From NCBI RefSeq assembly GCF_036567765.1, contig NZ_DATCTU010000081.1, positions 124,001 through 188,000 of the forward strand: a stretch of DNA of 64,000 bases, in the 5' to 3' direction. This document shows positions 47,025 to 58,621 of this stretch, in pieces. Both the position numbers and the translations under genes were made by a program. This DNA comes from Pseudobacteroides sp. (GTDB lineage Bacteria > Bacillota > Clostridia > Acetivibrionales > DSM-2933). The notes below the pieces were generated by a model. The model made no database searches and had not been told where the DNA came from. It was given only the letters and a program-made list of their open reading frames with translations. The stretch's first letter is position 1; the number at the start of each line of letters is the position of its first letter.

Positions 47025-47053
47025 ATTATAACATGCTTCCATTTAAATTACAA
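47025..47053 (-). promoter_or_regulatory. Sigma-A promoter of pdxST
   Basis: TTGTAA (47053-47048), 17-base spacer, TATAAT (47030-47025). Confidence 0.7.
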
Positions 47054-47091
47054 TATTACAAATTTAAAACTTTATACAAAAAAAATTACGA

Positions 47092-48228
47092 TCAGCTTCC
47101 TAATGCCCTTTCAAAGTCCTCAATAAGGTCTTCTACATCCTCAAGCCCAACAGATACACGGATTAGGCTGTCGCTAATACCAAGCCTATCCCTTTCCTCC
47201 TTCGGCATTGACACATGAGACATCTTCACAGGGTAGGACACTATTGTCTCAACTCCTCCAAGGCTTACAGCAACTGCTGCAGTTTTAATGCCGCTCATAA
47301 ACTTGCGTGCCGTTTCTACACTTTTTGCCTTAAATGAAAGGACTGCTCCAGAGCCATCCGCCTGTGACAAGTGTATATTGCTTCCGGGATGATCGGGAAG
47401 TCCGGGATAATAGACCTTCTCTACATTCTTATTGCCTGCCAGCCATTTTGCAAGGGCTTCTGCCCCTTTTTGCTGGTAATCCATTCGGACCTTAAGAGTT
47501 TTAAGTCCCCTCAATAGAAGCCAGCTGTCCAGCGGCCCCAAGACTGCTCCAAAACTAAGCTGCACCGAATAAATCTTTTGTGCCAATTCTTCATCATTAA
47601 CTACCACCAAACCTGCAAGTACATCACTGTGCCCACCGATAAACTTGGTTGCACTATGAACTACAATATCTATGCCAAGGTCAATGGGCCTTTGCAGATA
47701 TGGAGACATAAAGGTATTATCAATAATGGTCAGAAGATTATGCTCCTTCGCAATACTCACCACAGCCCTTAAGTCGGTTATCTTAAGAAGAGGGTTTGAT
47801 GGGGTTTCAAGAAATATTGCCTTTGTATTGTCCTTGATGCTGTTTTTTATGGCATCAAGGTCTGCTGCATCAACCAGAGTTACTTCCAGCTTGAATCTTT
47901 TAAAAAATGTGGTACTTATTCTATAGGTGCCGCCATAAACATCCTCGCAGAGAACAATATGATCACCTGCAGAAAATATTGAGAGAACTGATGAGGTTGC
48001 TGCCATTCCTGATGAAAAAGCAAAGCCCTTTTTACCGTTTTCCAGTATGGCAATTGAGTATTCAAGGGCATTTCTTGTAGGATTACCTACCCTTGAATAC
48101 TCATACTCACCAGGATTATCCAAATCTTTCTGGTGGTATGTGGATGCCTGGTAAATAGGTATACTTAAGGCACCCGTATATTTATCTATTTCATTTCCAT
48201 TATGGATAAGCTTTGTACCGAATTTCAT
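47092..48228 (-). CDS. Cystathionine lyase-type PLP enzyme (MetC/MccB family)
   Basis: 378 residues from ATG 48228 (GGAGTGA before it). Cys/Met-metabolism PLP fold: YSRVGNPTR, FSSGMAATSSVL, the PLP-Asp in IIDNTFMSPYLQRP, and PLP lysine in [12 protein letters not shown]. The C-terminal SLGGVETIVSYPVKMSH supplies the substrate carboxylate Arg region. Coming directly after a MetI-like gamma-synthase, it resembles the Bacillus MetI-MetC pair and so probably cleaves cystathionine to homocysteine; gamma-lyase (MccB-type) activity toward cysteine is equally possible from sequence. Five bp separate it from the preceding stop. Confidence 0.88.
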   Translation of the reverse strand: MKFGTKLIHNGNEIDKYTGALSIPIYQASTYHQKDLDNPGEYEYSRVGNPTRNALEYSIAILENGKKGFAFSSGMAATSSVLSIFSAGDHIVLCEDVYGGTYRISTTFFKRFKLEVTLVDAADLDAIKNSIKDNTKAIFLETPSNPLLKITDLRAVVSIAKEHNLLTIIDNTFMSPYLQRPIDLGIDIVVHSATKFIGGHSDVLAGLVVVNDEELAQKIYSVQLSFGAVLGPLDSWLLLRGLKTLKVRMDYQQKGAEALAKWLAGNKNVEKVYYPGLPDHPGSNIHLSQADGSGAVLSFKAKSVETARKFMSGIKTAAVAVSLGGVETIVSYPVKMSHVSMPKEERDRLGISDSLIRVSVGLEDVEDLIEDFERALGS

Positions 48229-48233
48229 TTTAA

Positions 48234-49394
48234 TCACTCCAATGCCTGCTTAAGATCATTTATTAAATCATCAGCTGCTTCGATGCCGACAGAAAGCCTT
48301 AAAAGCCTGTCGTTAACACCGATTCTTTCCCTTATCTCTTGAGGAATGGCAGCGTGGGTCTGCACAAGGGGATATGTAATGAGGCTCTCAACACCGCCAA
48401 GACTCTCCGCAAATATTATGAGCTTCACCCTTCCCAGGATTTGTTCAACCAAATTCTTATCCTTAACAGTAAAGGAAATCATTGCACCAAATCCATCAGC
48501 CTGTGCTTTGGAAATCTCATATCCCTTATGATCGGGAAGTCCTGCATAATAGACTTTATCTATCTTATTTTGAGTTCGAAGCCAATATGCTATTTCCATA
48601 GCGTTTTTCTGCTGCTTCTCCAGCCTTATGCCCAGAGTCTTGATGCCCCTTAGTATAAGCCATGAATCAAATGGTGAAAGGACAGCTCCCTCCGACTTTT
48701 GAATAAGCTTTATTTTTTCTGCTGTTTGTTGGTCATTTACCACAACAAGCCCTGCCAGTGTATCGTTGTGGCCTCCAAGATACTTTGTTCCGCTGTGGAG
48801 TACAATATCCGCTCCAAGCTCTAACGGCCTTTGATATAAGGGTGTAAGGAATGTATTATCTACTATCAGCTGAATTCCTTTGCTCCTTGTGATTTGTGCT
48901 GCAGCCCTTATATCCGCTACCTTCATCATGGGGTTTGTCGGTGTTTCAATGAAAACAGCCTTTGTATTAGGCTTTATGGAATTTTGAATTTGACCTGTCT
49001 CACTTGTATCAACGTAGGAAAACTGTATGCCGTACTTGCTGAAGACCTCCCCAAAAATCCTGTAGGTCCCGCCATACAAGTCATCCGATACAACAATATG
49101 ATCCCCCGGATCAAACAGCTTAAGAACAGTTGATACTGCAGCCATACCACTTGAAAATGCAAAGCCGTATTTACCGTTTTCCAGCAGAGCAATAGTATTT
49201 TCAAGCTCCTCTCTGGTAGGATTTTGAAGCCTTGAATAGTCATAGCCTGTCGTCTGATTAAGACCTGGGTGCCTGAATGTGGCACTCTGATATATGGGAT
49301 AGCTTATGGCTCCCGTGTGCTCATCATATCCTTTAAATCCGTGAACCACCTTTGTTTGAATTTTCAAATCTCTAACATCCCCATTAATCATCAC
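48234..49394 (-). CDS. metI: Cystathionine gamma-synthase-type PLP enzyme (MetI-like)
   Basis: 386 residues. It closely follows the Bacillus MetI pattern: TGYDYSRLQNPTRE, FSSGMAAVSTVLKLF, VSDDLYGGTYRIF, DNTFLTPLYQRPLELGAD, PLP lysine in HSGTKYLGGHND, and AESLGGVESLITYP. It joins an activated homoserine ester with cysteine to cystathionine, or with sulfide to homocysteine. With MetA predicted to be an acetyltransferase, O-acetylhomoserine is the likely donor. The start is not certain: GTG 49394, ATG 49391, or a TTG ten codons on that fits the paralogue. It is the middle of three adjacent PLP enzymes. Confidence 0.85.
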   Translation of the reverse strand: MMINGDVRDLKIQTKVVHGFKGYDEHTGAISYPIYQSATFRHPGLNQTTGYDYSRLQNPTREELENTIALLENGKYGFAFSSGMAAVSTVLKLFDPGDHIVVSDDLYGGTYRIFGEVFSKYGIQFSYVDTSETGQIQNSIKPNTKAVFIETPTNPMMKVADIRAAAQITRSKGIQLIVDNTFLTPLYQRPLELGADIVLHSGTKYLGGHNDTLAGLVVVNDQQTAEKIKLIQKSEGAVLSPFDSWLILRGIKTLGIRLEKQQKNAMEIAYWLRTQNKIDKVYYAGLPDHKGYEISKAQADGFGAMISFTVKDKNLVEQILGRVKLIIFAESLGGVESLITYPLVQTHAAIPQEIRERIGVNDRLLRLSVGIEAADDLINDLKQALE

Positions 49395-49442
49395 TCCTAA
49401 TAAATTTATTGAATTGTATTTAAAAAGCTTTAATATTATTTC

Positions 49443-50801
<1,359 letters not shown>

Positions 50802-51251
50802 TTATATAAAGTACATATCCGATGAATTACCGCTTATTCTCTTGTATTCATTGACAAGGTCTTCCAATGTAAGTGAGTCCACAATGCTGTTTATGCTTTC
50901 ATTAATTTTATCCCACACATTTAGCTTTATACAATTCTGTATAATGCTTTGGTGTGAAATATTTTCCTCTAAGTTTTCATCAACAACAGAGAGCTCACCT
51001 TCTAGAGCCCTTAATATACTGCCTACCTTTATGTTAGCGGGGTCATCAGCTAATATATACCCACCTTGTGCCCCTTTAACACTTTTTACTAGGCCTGATT
51101 TTCTAAGAATTGAAAAAACCTGCTCAAGGTAATTTTCAGATATGTCTTGTCTCTCAGCTATGTTGCATAATGAAACGTGATCTCCTGCGGAGTTCACGGC
51201 CAAGTCAACCATTGCTCTTAATCCATACCTTCCTTTTGTAGAAAGTTTCAT
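50802..51251 (-). CDS. Rrf2-family regulator, CymR-like
   Basis: 149 residues from ATG 51251. The N-terminal winged helix (MKLSTKGRYGLRAMVDLA, AERQDISENYLEQVFSILRKSGLVKSVKGAQGGY) is the Rrf2 pattern. The three clustered cysteines that hold the Fe-S cluster of IscR are not present, only isolated Cys residues (for example in IQNCIKLNVWDKIN), so it resembles CymR, which works with CysK to repress cysteine and methionine genes. It lies within the metA-metY run, 62 bp after metA and 75 bp before metY. It most likely controls this cluster and cysK, an inference from family and context. Confidence 0.85.
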   Translation of the reverse strand: MKLSTKGRYGLRAMVDLAVNSAGDHVSLCNIAERQDISENYLEQVFSILRKSGLVKSVKGAQGGYILADDPANIKVGSILRALEGELSVVDENLEENISHQSIIQNCIKLNVWDKINESINSIVDSLTLEDLVNEYKRISGNSSDMYFI

Positions 51252-51313
51252 AGTATCCCTACCTTCTCCTACTAATCCTATATGTTTTATGATACATTTT
51301 ATTTTCCAGTATG

Positions 51314-52255
51314 TCAATCATTTTTCTTGTTTTCTCCATTTTTCAACTGGTTCAAATCAAATGGAGTCTGCTGGTATACGTAGTAATTGAGCCAATTTGA
51401 AAAAAGCAGGTTGGCATGTCCTCTCCATTTGACAATGGGCTCTTTTGAAGGATCGTCATCACGAAAATAGTTTTTAGGCACTTCAATGTCAAGGCCCTTT
51501 GAAATATCCCTGTCATACTCTGCCTTCAAAGTAAGGGGGTCATACTCGGAATGGCCTGTTACGAATATTTGCCTGCCGCCTTTAGTCTTGACAATGTACA
51601 CACCTGATTCATCAGATTCTGAAAGTATCTCCAGATCACTTACTTTTTCAATATCTTCCCTCTTAATTCCGGTATGTCTTGAGTGAGGCACAAAAAATTC
51701 GTCATCGAAGCCTCTAAAAAGCATTACATTTTTCTTGTTTATCCTATGCTTAAATATACCGAACATTTTTTCCGGCAAAGGATATTTGGGTATTCCATAA
51801 TGATGATAGAGTCCTGCTTGAGCAGCCCAACATATATGAAATGTGGAGTATACGTTGCTAAGACTCCAATCCATTATTGTCTTTAACTCATTCCAGTATG
51901 TAACCTCCTCAAAGGGCATTGTTTCAATAGGTGCTCCAGTTATTATAAGGCCGTCAAACCTTTCACCCTTCACATCTTCAAAAGTCTTATAGAAGTTGGA
52001 AAGATGCTCTTCAGGTGTGTTCTTTGATGTATAGGTCTGAGGATGCAGCAGTACTACATCAACCTGAATGGGGGTATTGCCTATAAGTCTCAGCAGCTGT
52101 GTCTCTGTAACTATTTTTGTGGGCATCAGATTTAAGATAGCTATCCTAAGGGGCCTTATATCTTGATGCATTGCCCTTTCTTCAGTCATAACAAATATAT
52201 TTTCATTTGAAAGAATTTCTGCCGCAGGCAGATTATCAGGAATTTTTATTGGCAT
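51314..52255 (-). CDS. metA: Homoserine O-acetyltransferase (MetA family)
   Basis: 313 residues from ATG 52255, preceded by AAGAGG; the open frame has a GTG three codons earlier, but with this ATG the active-site numbering equals the family standard: Cys142 ([10 protein letters not shown]), His235 and Glu237 (GHSEYD). Residue 111 (GAPIE) is Glu, which in Bacillus cereus MetA favours acetyl-CoA, whereas Gly at this place gives succinyl-CoA use. It activates homoserine for methionine synthesis, consistent with metY and the MetI-like gene downstream. It is the first gene of the cluster with a sigma-A promoter at 52334-52362. No SAM riboswitch precedes it. Confidence 0.93.
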   Translation of the reverse strand: MPIKIPDNLPAAEILSNENIFVMTEERAMHQDIRPLRIAILNLMPTKIVTETQLLRLIGNTPIQVDVVLLHPQTYTSKNTPEEHLSNFYKTFEDVKGERFDGLIITGAPIETMPFEEVTYWNELKTIMDWSLSNVYSTFHICWAAQAGLYHHYGIPKYPLPEKMFGIFKHRINKKNVMLFRGFDDEFFVPHSRHTGIKREDIEKVSDLEILSESDESGVYIVKTKGGRQIFVTGHSEYDPLTLKAEYDRDISKGLDIEVPKNYFRDDDPSKEPIVKWRGHANLLFSNWLNYYVYQQTPFDLNQLKNGENKKND

Positions 52256-52298
52256 ATATGACACCTCTTAAGTATTTATTGAGACATTTCATAGCAGT

Positions 52299-52311
52299 AT
52301 AATTCCAAGTT
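52299..52311 (-). promoter_or_regulatory. Candidate Rrf2/CymR-type operator at metA
   Basis: ATAATTCCAAGTT on the plus strand, downstream of the -10 box, similar to ATTATTCCTACTAT at cysK. Two sites only, so weak. Confidence 0.3.
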
Positions 52312-52333
52312 AATTTATATGAATAATATATTT

Positions 52334-52362
52334 ATATTATAACTTTTTTTATCTTTTTTCAA
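52334..52362 (-). promoter_or_regulatory. Sigma-A promoter of metA
   Basis: TTGAAA (52362-52357) and TAATAT after 17 bases (52339-52334), or TATAAT after 15. Confidence 0.6.
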
Positions 52363-52363
52363 T

Positions 52364-52410
52364 ACAAAAAAATACGAAGCCAAAATGCCAAGTATGACAT
52401 ATTTAGCTTC
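52364..52410 (-). terminator. Terminator of the 4-TM protein gene
   Basis: Stem with outer pairs GAAGC / GCTTC (52376-52410) and an inner AAA/TTT part, then TTTTTTT on the minus strand. It ends directly at the metA -35 box. Confidence 0.7.
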
Positions 52411-52459
52411 AGTCTTTTACCCTGTTAATATAGTTTATCAAGTTCCAATACAGCCAAAA

Positions 52460-52948
52460 TTACATTTTCATATTCATATCCATATGAAATACGTCCGGGC
52501 TCAACATTCCGAATATCATGGCTACATGTGCAACCACAAGGAATATTCCTACAAAAATGGAATGGAGCTTAAGCTTTTCCATCTCATCTTTCTTCCTTCC
52601 TATTAGGCCCATTTCCAGCAGTGCCATTCCCAAAAGCGGAATTATTCCTGACAAATAAAAACCTACGGCAATTACATCAGCCGGCCCCCTCCATTCTCCG
52701 TTTTGGGTCAAAGGAATAACCGCTGTATACATTAAATAAATGAAAATGCCGGTAAAATAAACTCCTGAGATAATTCCTGCAATTTTATTAACTGTCCTTA
52801 TCGGCCCATTCAGCTTGCGGCTAAAGAGTATAACCAGTTCGGTTATTGCAATGGTTTCAGCCAAAATGACAGGTATAGCCATGAATATTAGAAGATTCCA
52901 AGGCTGATTTGATGCAAGCAACTCCATATAGTGAGTCATATTACCCAT
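52460..52948 (-). CDS. Four-helix membrane protein with Met/His tail
   Basis: 162 residues with four predicted membrane helices (about 17-40, 55-77, 90-112 and 130-150), short loops and a charged cytoplasmic loop GRKKDEMEKLKLH. The C-terminus DVFHMDMNMKM is rich in Met, His and Asp, which could bind a metal, but that is conjecture. I do not recognise a characterised family (DUF6803-like at best). It has its own terminator and no obvious operon partners. Confidence 0.65.
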   Translation of the reverse strand: MGNMTHYMELLASNQPWNLLIFMAIPVILAETIAITELVILFSRKLNGPIRTVNKIAGIISGVYFTGIFIYLMYTAVIPLTQNGEWRGPADVIAVGFYLSGIIPLLGMALLEMGLIGRKKDEMEKLKLHSIFVGIFLVVAHVAMIFGMLSPDVFHMDMNMKM

Positions 52949-53124
52949 AAAATCCCTCCTGTTTGATTTAGTTTATTCGGCATATACAATATACCAACTG
53001 TTTGTGAAGATTTTATGGAGATTAAAAATATATTTCCGCTAATTCAATATATCATTAACAAACTTCTTGCCAAAATTGCAAACTCACTGCAACTAGACCT
53101 GAGAACAGTACAGAAATAATATTT

Positions 53125-55200
53125 TTAATACTTGCCGAAATTGTTCTGCTCTAGATCAATATTAAGTTGAGGTGGAGTATTAACTAAATTTCTTTTGCTA
53201 CTTTTCATTTGACTTTTTAAATTGTGTTTTGACGTATTTTTCAACTTATTATATTCATTATTAACAGTATTCCTCTTCAATACAAATTGGCTGACTTTTT
53301 CTTTTAATAATTCTGCCTGCCCTGATAATTCCTGGCTTGCGGCTGCACTTTCTTCTGATGTTGCAGAGTTTGTCTGTGTTACTTGTGAGACTTGCATGAT
53401 GCCTTGATTTACTTGCAAAATTGCAGTTGCCTGATAATCGGAGGCTGAAGCAATCTCGTTGATAAGGTCCGCGACCTTGGAGACACCTGTTACGATTCTG
53501 TTAAGAGCCTCAGCTGTAGAATTTGCGATTTTGGTTCCGTCATCAACTTTTTTAATGGAACCCTCAATAAGACCTGTTGTTTCCTTTGCTGCATTTGCAC
53601 TTCTTGCGGCTAGACTTCTCACTTCCTCAGCAACTACTGCAAAACCCTTACCGTGCTGACCTGCTCTAGCAGCTTCAACTGCTGCATTCAAAGCAAGGAT
53701 ATTGGTCTGAAAAGCTATCTCATCAATTACCTTGATTATCTTGGAAATACTGCTTGAAGCTATATTTATTTCATCCATAGCCTTTAGCATGTCACCCATT
53801 TGGCAGTTACCATGGATTGCATTATCCTTTGCAGATATTGCTAATTCATTGGCTTGGTTTGCATTAGCAGCATTTTGCTTTGTCTGTGCTGCAATTTCCT
53901 CCATTGAGGCTGAAAGCTCCTCCGCAACAGATGCCTGCTCTGTCGAGCCTTGCGACAAAGCCTGACTGGAAGCTGCAACCTGGCTTGCACCAGCAAAAAC
54001 TTGTTCTGCAGCAGAGTTAATACCTCCTAAAACTTCGTTGAATGAAGAGATAATCTTATTAAGAGAACTCTTAATTTCTATAAAATCACCATTAAACTCA
54101 CTATCAACATGTAGGTTTAGATTTCCATTAGCCATCTGGTTTAATATTTCCGATATTTCATTTATGTACGAATAGAGTGTTGAAATGGTCTTATTAAGTG
54201 AATTTTTTATTTTAGCATGATCTCCTTTATATTCACCAGTGACCTTGCATTGAAGATTACCTTTTGAAATTTCCTCCAATACATTTGAACTTTCCTGGAT
54301 AGGTAATATTACAGCATCAAGGATATCATTCATTCCATGTACAATTTCTGCATACCCTCCACTAAACTTGTTTGAATCTCCACGGGCATTGAGCTTGCCT
54401 TCTGTTGCAGAGCTGGTTAGTAATTGGGCTTCTGTTATAAGACTTTTAAGAGTATGTATTATTTTACTAAAGGCATGACCAAGACTGCCTATTTCATCCT
54501 TTGAAGTAATATTTATAACTATGTCAAGATTACCGTCTGACACATCTTCAGCTGCTTTAACTATCTTTTTAATGGGGGTGTTTATAATCCTTGCAATAAA
54601 AAGACTTACTCCTATTCCAAGTAAAAACGCCATTACAAAGAATACCAGAACAAGCGTAGCCTTGGTATTCATTGACTTACTTAGATTTTCAGCATTCTGT
54701 TTCATTCCGTCATTTTTCAACTTTTCGTATTTGTCAAGATTATCTGCAAACAGCGTTCTTAACTTAGCATAGTCACCGTGAAAAATATTTAAAACCTCTG
54801 TCCTATTTGCTTTCGGGTCCATCATTTTCTTTTCAAGTTCTATCAGTTGTTGGTTATACTGATCATTTTCATTGAATATGTTTTTTTCTTCGCTATTTAC
54901 GGCATATTTTAAGGATTCTTCTATTTTTTCATCTATTGCTTTGGCGTTTAAATCGTATTTGCTCCTTTCAGTAGAATCTTCAGGATCTATAATAATTCCC
55001 CTTATACAATCTGCTAAAGTTAAGTCTATAAATCGTATATCCTGAGCAAGATTAAAAGCATATATATCCTTATCTACAAAATTATTAAATGTAGTTATTT
55101 CATCTTTAATTGAAATGTAGGATATTATAATTGATATTGAACATACTAGCAGAACAGTGATAAACCCTAAAAGAATTTTATTCCTGATACTAAAAATCAT
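53125..55200 (-). CDS. Methyl-accepting chemotaxis protein with HAMP array
   Basis: 691 residues. A first membrane helix (about 7-29) and a second (about 180-202) bracket an extracytoplasmic four-helix-bundle ligand domain. A canonical HAMP (203-255) is followed by three further HAMP-like units, each ending in a G-(N/K)-L motif ([52 protein letters not shown]). The signalling hairpin has the conserved tip [20 protein letters not shown]. No CheR-binding pentapeptide at the C-terminus. It signals to CheA. The ribosome site GGGAGG precedes ATG 55200. Confidence 0.93.
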   Translation of the reverse strand: MIFSIRNKILLGFITVLLVCSISIIISYISIKDEITTFNNFVDKDIYAFNLAQDIRFIDLTLADCIRGIIIDPEDSTERSKYDLNAKAIDEKIEESLKYAVNSEEKNIFNENDQYNQQLIELEKKMMDPKANRTEVLNIFHGDYAKLRTLFADNLDKYEKLKNDGMKQNAENLSKSMNTKATLVLVFFVMAFLLGIGVSLFIARIINTPIKKIVKAAEDVSDGNLDIVINITSKDEIGSLGHAFSKIIHTLKSLITEAQLLTSSATEGKLNARGDSNKFSGGYAEIVHGMNDILDAVILPIQESSNVLEEISKGNLQCKVTGEYKGDHAKIKNSLNKTISTLYSYINEISEILNQMANGNLNLHVDSEFNGDFIEIKSSLNKIISSFNEVLGGINSAAEQVFAGASQVAASSQALSQGSTEQASVAEELSASMEEIAAQTKQNAANANQANELAISAKDNAIHGNCQMGDMLKAMDEINIASSSISKIIKVIDEIAFQTNILALNAAVEAARAGQHGKGFAVVAEEVRSLAARSANAAKETTGLIEGSIKKVDDGTKIANSTAEALNRIVTGVSKVADLINEIASASDYQATAILQVNQGIMQVSQVTQTNSATSEESAAASQELSGQAELLKEKVSQFVLKRNTVNNEYNKLKNTSKHNLKSQMKSSKRNLVNTPPQLNIDLEQNNFGKY

Positions 55201-55305
55201 TATGATGCCTCCCTATAATTAATATACTGGTATTTAAGCTACATTCAACTGCATTTTCGCAATTTCATAAATAAAATAGCTCACTTGAATAATACATTTA
55301 TCGGA

Positions 55306-55443
55306 ATGAAAGCTAACGAACTTAATACACATATGTATTCTCTGCTAAATTTCGCAACCCAACTTATAAATGCCTCTAAAATAGAAATGAATATTGATGG
55401 CGAGAAAAAGCACATTGTGCAGATATATGAAGCAAGCCAGTAG
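55306..55443 (+). CDS. Unrecognised short ORF or gene remnant between two MCP genes
   Basis: 45 codons from ATG 55306 to TAG, with the frame open about 13 codons further upstream. It encodes a helical-looking, charged peptide (MKANELNTHMYSLLNFATQ...). No ribosome site stands before the ATG and I recognise no family, so a remnant of a lost gene is as likely as a real small protein. The surrounding 55201-55474 holds nothing else I can name. Confidence 0.25.
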   Translation: MKANELNTHMYSLLNFATQLINASKIEMNIDGEKKHIVQIYEASQ

Positions 55444-55474
55444 AAAGTGCTTCCATGAAAATAGGCATTTTGCG

Positions 55475-57175
55475 TTATATTTTAAATGTACCTGTCATGT
55501 TTACAAGATTTTCAACACTATCATTAGTTATCTTAGCTTGACTTAACACTTCGTGTGCTTTATACATTATTGAAGAAGTTCTTTGAGCTATGTTTACTGA
55601 ACCTTCTGCACCTTCGTTAGCCGCTTTTGAAATTTCATCTATTGCTTTTATTATATTTTTCATTGATGATTCCAATTGCTCGCAAGTTGTTGAGAAACTT
55701 GTAACTAATCTTTCAACAAAATCAGCATCTTGACTATAATGTTCTCCTGTTTTTACCAAGGTGTTATAATCATTTATAACTTTGCTATCGACAAAAGTAA
55801 GTAGACCCTTGGAATCTTGGATTAGTTCCATAACAGAACTAGTTACCCCTTCTACTACACTTTGTATTTGTGAAACAGTATTCTTTGAGTCTTCTGCAAG
55901 CTTACGTATTTCATCTGCCACAACTGCAAAACCTTTTCCTGCTTCACCTGCCCTAGCTGCTTCTATTGAAGCATTCAAAGCTAAAAGGTTTGTTTGCTCC
56001 GATATCCCTAGAATAGCTTGTGTAAGAACATTGATTTCCTCAATAACCCTGGACTTATCAATTGATTCTTTAAGTCTTAATTGAGTCATTTCATATATAG
56101 CCACTGCTGATTTTTGGGATTCTGTGACACTACTTTTTAATTCAATTGACCTTTTCTTAATTTCCTTAACCTGCATTAATCCATTTAGGGATATTTGAGC
56201 TACATTTTCCATGGAATGAACAACCTCATTAGCAGTTGCATTGATTTCTTCTGTCGCAGCTGCTGTTTCCTGCATCTGAGCAGAAAGCTGCTCAGTTGTT
56301 GAAGAAACTTCCTCAATATCTGCCTGAAGTTTATTCATTTCTTCTACAGTAATTAACGAACCTTTTTCAATCACAGCAGATTCATTAATAATGCCTGAAA
56401 TTGTTTTGTAAATCGCTTCTTTCATTTTATTAGTAGCCCTTGCAATAACTCCTATTTCGTCTTTAGAATTAGTCAAAAATGACTTTAGTTCATGTGTTAA
56501 ATTACCTAGGGAAATTTCCGATATACCTTTTTCCAACTCTTCAATTCTCTTTGCGATCTGATATCCAGTTGCAAATGATATCAGAATTCCTATAACCAGC
56601 ATTAAAACGAGAACTCCAAAAATAATCCTTGTATTATTAGCCAGCTCTCTATTTACTTCAGATATTGGGATCCCTACAAACCACATTCCTATTATATCAC
56701 CTGTACTATCTTTTATTGCTGTATAATGTGTCATTACTGGAATTCCGGCAACAAGAGTTTCGCCAAGAAAGTTTTCACCTTTTGTAAGGGTTTTATCAAT
56801 AACTTCTTTTGATGCTTTTGTATCAACCTTCCTTTTTCCATCCTCTCCCTTTACATTTGTAGAAACTCTTGTATCCTTTAAAAATATAGTAGATAGGATG
56901 CCTGTATCTATGCTAATTTCATCAACCAAATCAAAATTATCATTAATAAGAGTTGTCCCTTTGTATAACTTATTATCGGATATTTTCCATTCACCAGGAT
57001 ATTTTTCATTAAGTGCCATATAGCCTAATGCTGAAGCAGTGCCTAATTGATCATGTATTTTATTATTAAGAATATTTTCAGATGTAAAATATGTAGTGAT
57101 AATGATAACTGCCGAAAATACAATTAATATAACGCTAAAGATTAATGCAAATTTGAATTTTATTTTCATCATCAT
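55475..57175 (-). CDS. Methyl-accepting chemotaxis protein with Cache-type sensor
   Basis: 566 residues. Membrane helices at about 7-28 and 183-205 flank an extracellular Cache_3-type domain (about 30-180), with a late [19 protein letters not shown] strand typical of the group. One HAMP (206-260) leads to the signalling domain with the tip [40 protein letters not shown]. It differs in class from the neighbouring MCP (one HAMP, other tip region), so the two are not recent duplicates. The Cache domain suggests binding of a small acid or sugar. No CheR pentapeptide. Confidence 0.93.
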   Translation of the reverse strand: MMMKIKFKFALIFSVILIVFSAVIIITTYFTSENILNNKIHDQLGTASALGYMALNEKYPGEWKISDNKLYKGTTLINDNFDLVDEISIDTGILSTIFLKDTRVSTNVKGEDGKRKVDTKASKEVIDKTLTKGENFLGETLVAGIPVMTHYTAIKDSTGDIIGMWFVGIPISEVNRELANNTRIIFGVLVLMLVIGILISFATGYQIAKRIEELEKGISEISLGNLTHELKSFLTNSKDEIGVIARATNKMKEAIYKTISGIINESAVIEKGSLITVEEMNKLQADIEEVSSTTEQLSAQMQETAAATEEINATANEVVHSMENVAQISLNGLMQVKEIKKRSIELKSSVTESQKSAVAIYEMTQLRLKESIDKSRVIEEINVLTQAILGISEQTNLLALNASIEAARAGEAGKGFAVVADEIRKLAEDSKNTVSQIQSVVEGVTSSVMELIQDSKGLLTFVDSKVINDYNTLVKTGEHYSQDADFVERLVTSFSTTCEQLESSMKNIIKAIDEISKAANEGAEGSVNIAQRTSSIMYKAHEVLSQAKITNDSVENLVNMTGTFKI

Positions 57176-57447
57176 CGACTCCAGTCATTTGTTTAGTTAA
57201 CATATTTATCTGTAAATGTCTTGAATACTTTTACTTAAAACATTATCCTATTGCAGCATTTATATTTTACCCCTTTTCATTTAGATCCTTTTGTATACAA
57301 AATTACTTTTATTCTTTCATAATTTTATTTAATTGCTGCAAAGATAAAGGGAAACCAATGGTCGAAAGGTTTAATTAAATTTATCAGACAAATAATATAA
57401 TACACTCGTATTATATATCAAGAAAGAAAATTTAAGAGGTGTCTGCC

Positions 57448-57633
57448 ATGAGAAAAATATTTTTGTCACGCACTGATAAGAAAATAGCTGGTGTCTGTGG
57501 GGGTATTGCAGAATATTTTGGCCTTGATTCAACTTTAGTGAGACTTGCCTTTGTTATATTGGCATTACTGGGCTTTAGCTCAGTTATTGTATATATAGCA
57601 TGCTGGTTTATATTCCCAAGCGAAGAATTCTAA
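57448..57633 (+). CDS. PspC-domain small membrane protein, second copy
   Basis: 61 residues from ATG 57448, seven bases after AGAGGTG (a GTG inside that site is not a likely start). PspC pattern as in the copy at 12517-12723: [29 protein letters not shown], one hydrophobic segment, ending WFIFPSEEF. It is followed by a hairpin separating it from convergent spo0A. Function unknown. Confidence 0.88.
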   Translation: MRKIFLSRTDKKIAGVCGGIAEYFGLDSTLVRLAFVILALLGFSSVIVYIACWFIFPSEEF

Positions 57634-57665
57634 GCAATTTAAATGGGTTTTTAATTAAATCAAAA

Positions 57666-57746
57666 ACACTTTAAACCCTTAATAGCTAACTGCTTGAAGG
57701 ACTGACATCCCGGTGCGGCAGTTGGCTATTTAAAGATCTAAAGTGC
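57666..57746. terminator. Nested hairpins between pspC and spo0A
   Basis: Inner stem AATAGCTAACTGC / GCAGTTGGCTATT (57681-57693, 57718-57730) inside outer arms CACTTTA / TAAAGTG. Probably a shared terminator for the convergent genes. Confidence 0.6.
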
Positions 57747-57775
57747 TGGGTTTAAGTGCTTAATTCTTTAATATT

Positions 57776-58576
57776 TTAGCTTACTTTAAGCTCTAACCTT
57801 AGTTTGTCAGCTACCATTGCTATAAACTCGGAGTTTGTAGGTTTGCCTTTTCCCAAGTTCACAGTATAGCCAAAGAGAGAGTCAATAGTATCAACCTGCC
57901 CTCTACTCCATGCAACTTCAATAGCATGGCGTATTGCCCTTTCCACTCTGCTCGGCGTAGTGTTATACTCCCTTGCTATTGATGGGTAAAGCTGCTTGGT
58001 TATTGAATTTATAACATCAAGGTCTTTTACTACCATAATTATTGCATCCCTTAAATACTGATACCCTTTTATATGTGCCGGCACCCCAATTTCGTGCATT
58101 ATGCTTGTTACCTCAGCTTCAAGGTTTCTAGGCGACGGAGAAAAAATAGTCGGTCTTTCGCTTGTATGGTCGGATATCAATATGGATGACTGGTTTACAT
58201 CCTTTAGTTGTCTGATCCTTGAAACAAGTATATCCATATCAAAGGGCTTAACTACGTAGTATTCCGCCCCTAAAGATAAAGCACGCTGTGTTATCTTGTC
58301 CTGACCTACTGCTGATAAAATTATAAACATGGGTTTTCTACCCATCTGAATGCCATTTACCTTTTCAAGGACTCCCAGTCCATCAAGATGAGGCATAATT
58401 ATATCAAGTATGGCAATATCGGGTGCAGTGTTTACAATCAAATCAAAAGCCTCCAGGCCATCCCTTGCTACTCCTACTACTTCAATATCACTCTGGTTGT
58501 TCAGATATTCTGCCAATATATCACCAAACTCACGATTATCATCAGCAATTACCACCTGTATTTTTTTAGCTAACAA
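57776..58576 (-). CDS. spo0A: Sporulation master regulator Spo0A
   Basis: 266 residues starting at TTG 58576, supported by GAGGGGGAG five bases before. Receiver domain 1-125 with the acidic pocket Asp12-Asp13, phosphoacceptor Asp58 and Lys110 (VVKPFD). The C-terminal DNA-binding domain has the invariant recognition segment [23 protein letters not shown] and [18 protein letters not shown]. When phosphorylated it binds TGTCGAA boxes and starts sporulation. The promoter upstream carries such a box in its spacer, so self-control is likely. The order spoIVB-spo0A is standard. Confidence 0.98.
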   Translation of the reverse strand: MLAKKIQVVIADDNREFGDILAEYLNNQSDIEVVGVARDGLEAFDLIVNTAPDIAILDIIMPHLDGLGVLEKVNGIQMGRKPMFIILSAVGQDKITQRALSLGAEYYVVKPFDMDILVSRIRQLKDVNQSSILISDHTSERPTIFSPSPRNLEAEVTSIMHEIGVPAHIKGYQYLRDAIIMVVKDLDVINSITKQLYPSIAREYNTTPSRVERAIRHAIEVAWSRGQVDTIDSLFGYTVNLGKGKPTNSEFIAMVADKLRLELKVS

Positions 58577-58621
58577 TTTAACTCCCCCTCAGCTTTTGTA
58601 AAAATAATCAATTCAATAGAT

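Noticed and set aside
52256..52460. SAM or T-box riboswitch before metA
   Set aside because: The leader is short and AT-rich; I find neither the S-box core nor a T-box sequence, only promoter, possible operator and the upstream terminator.
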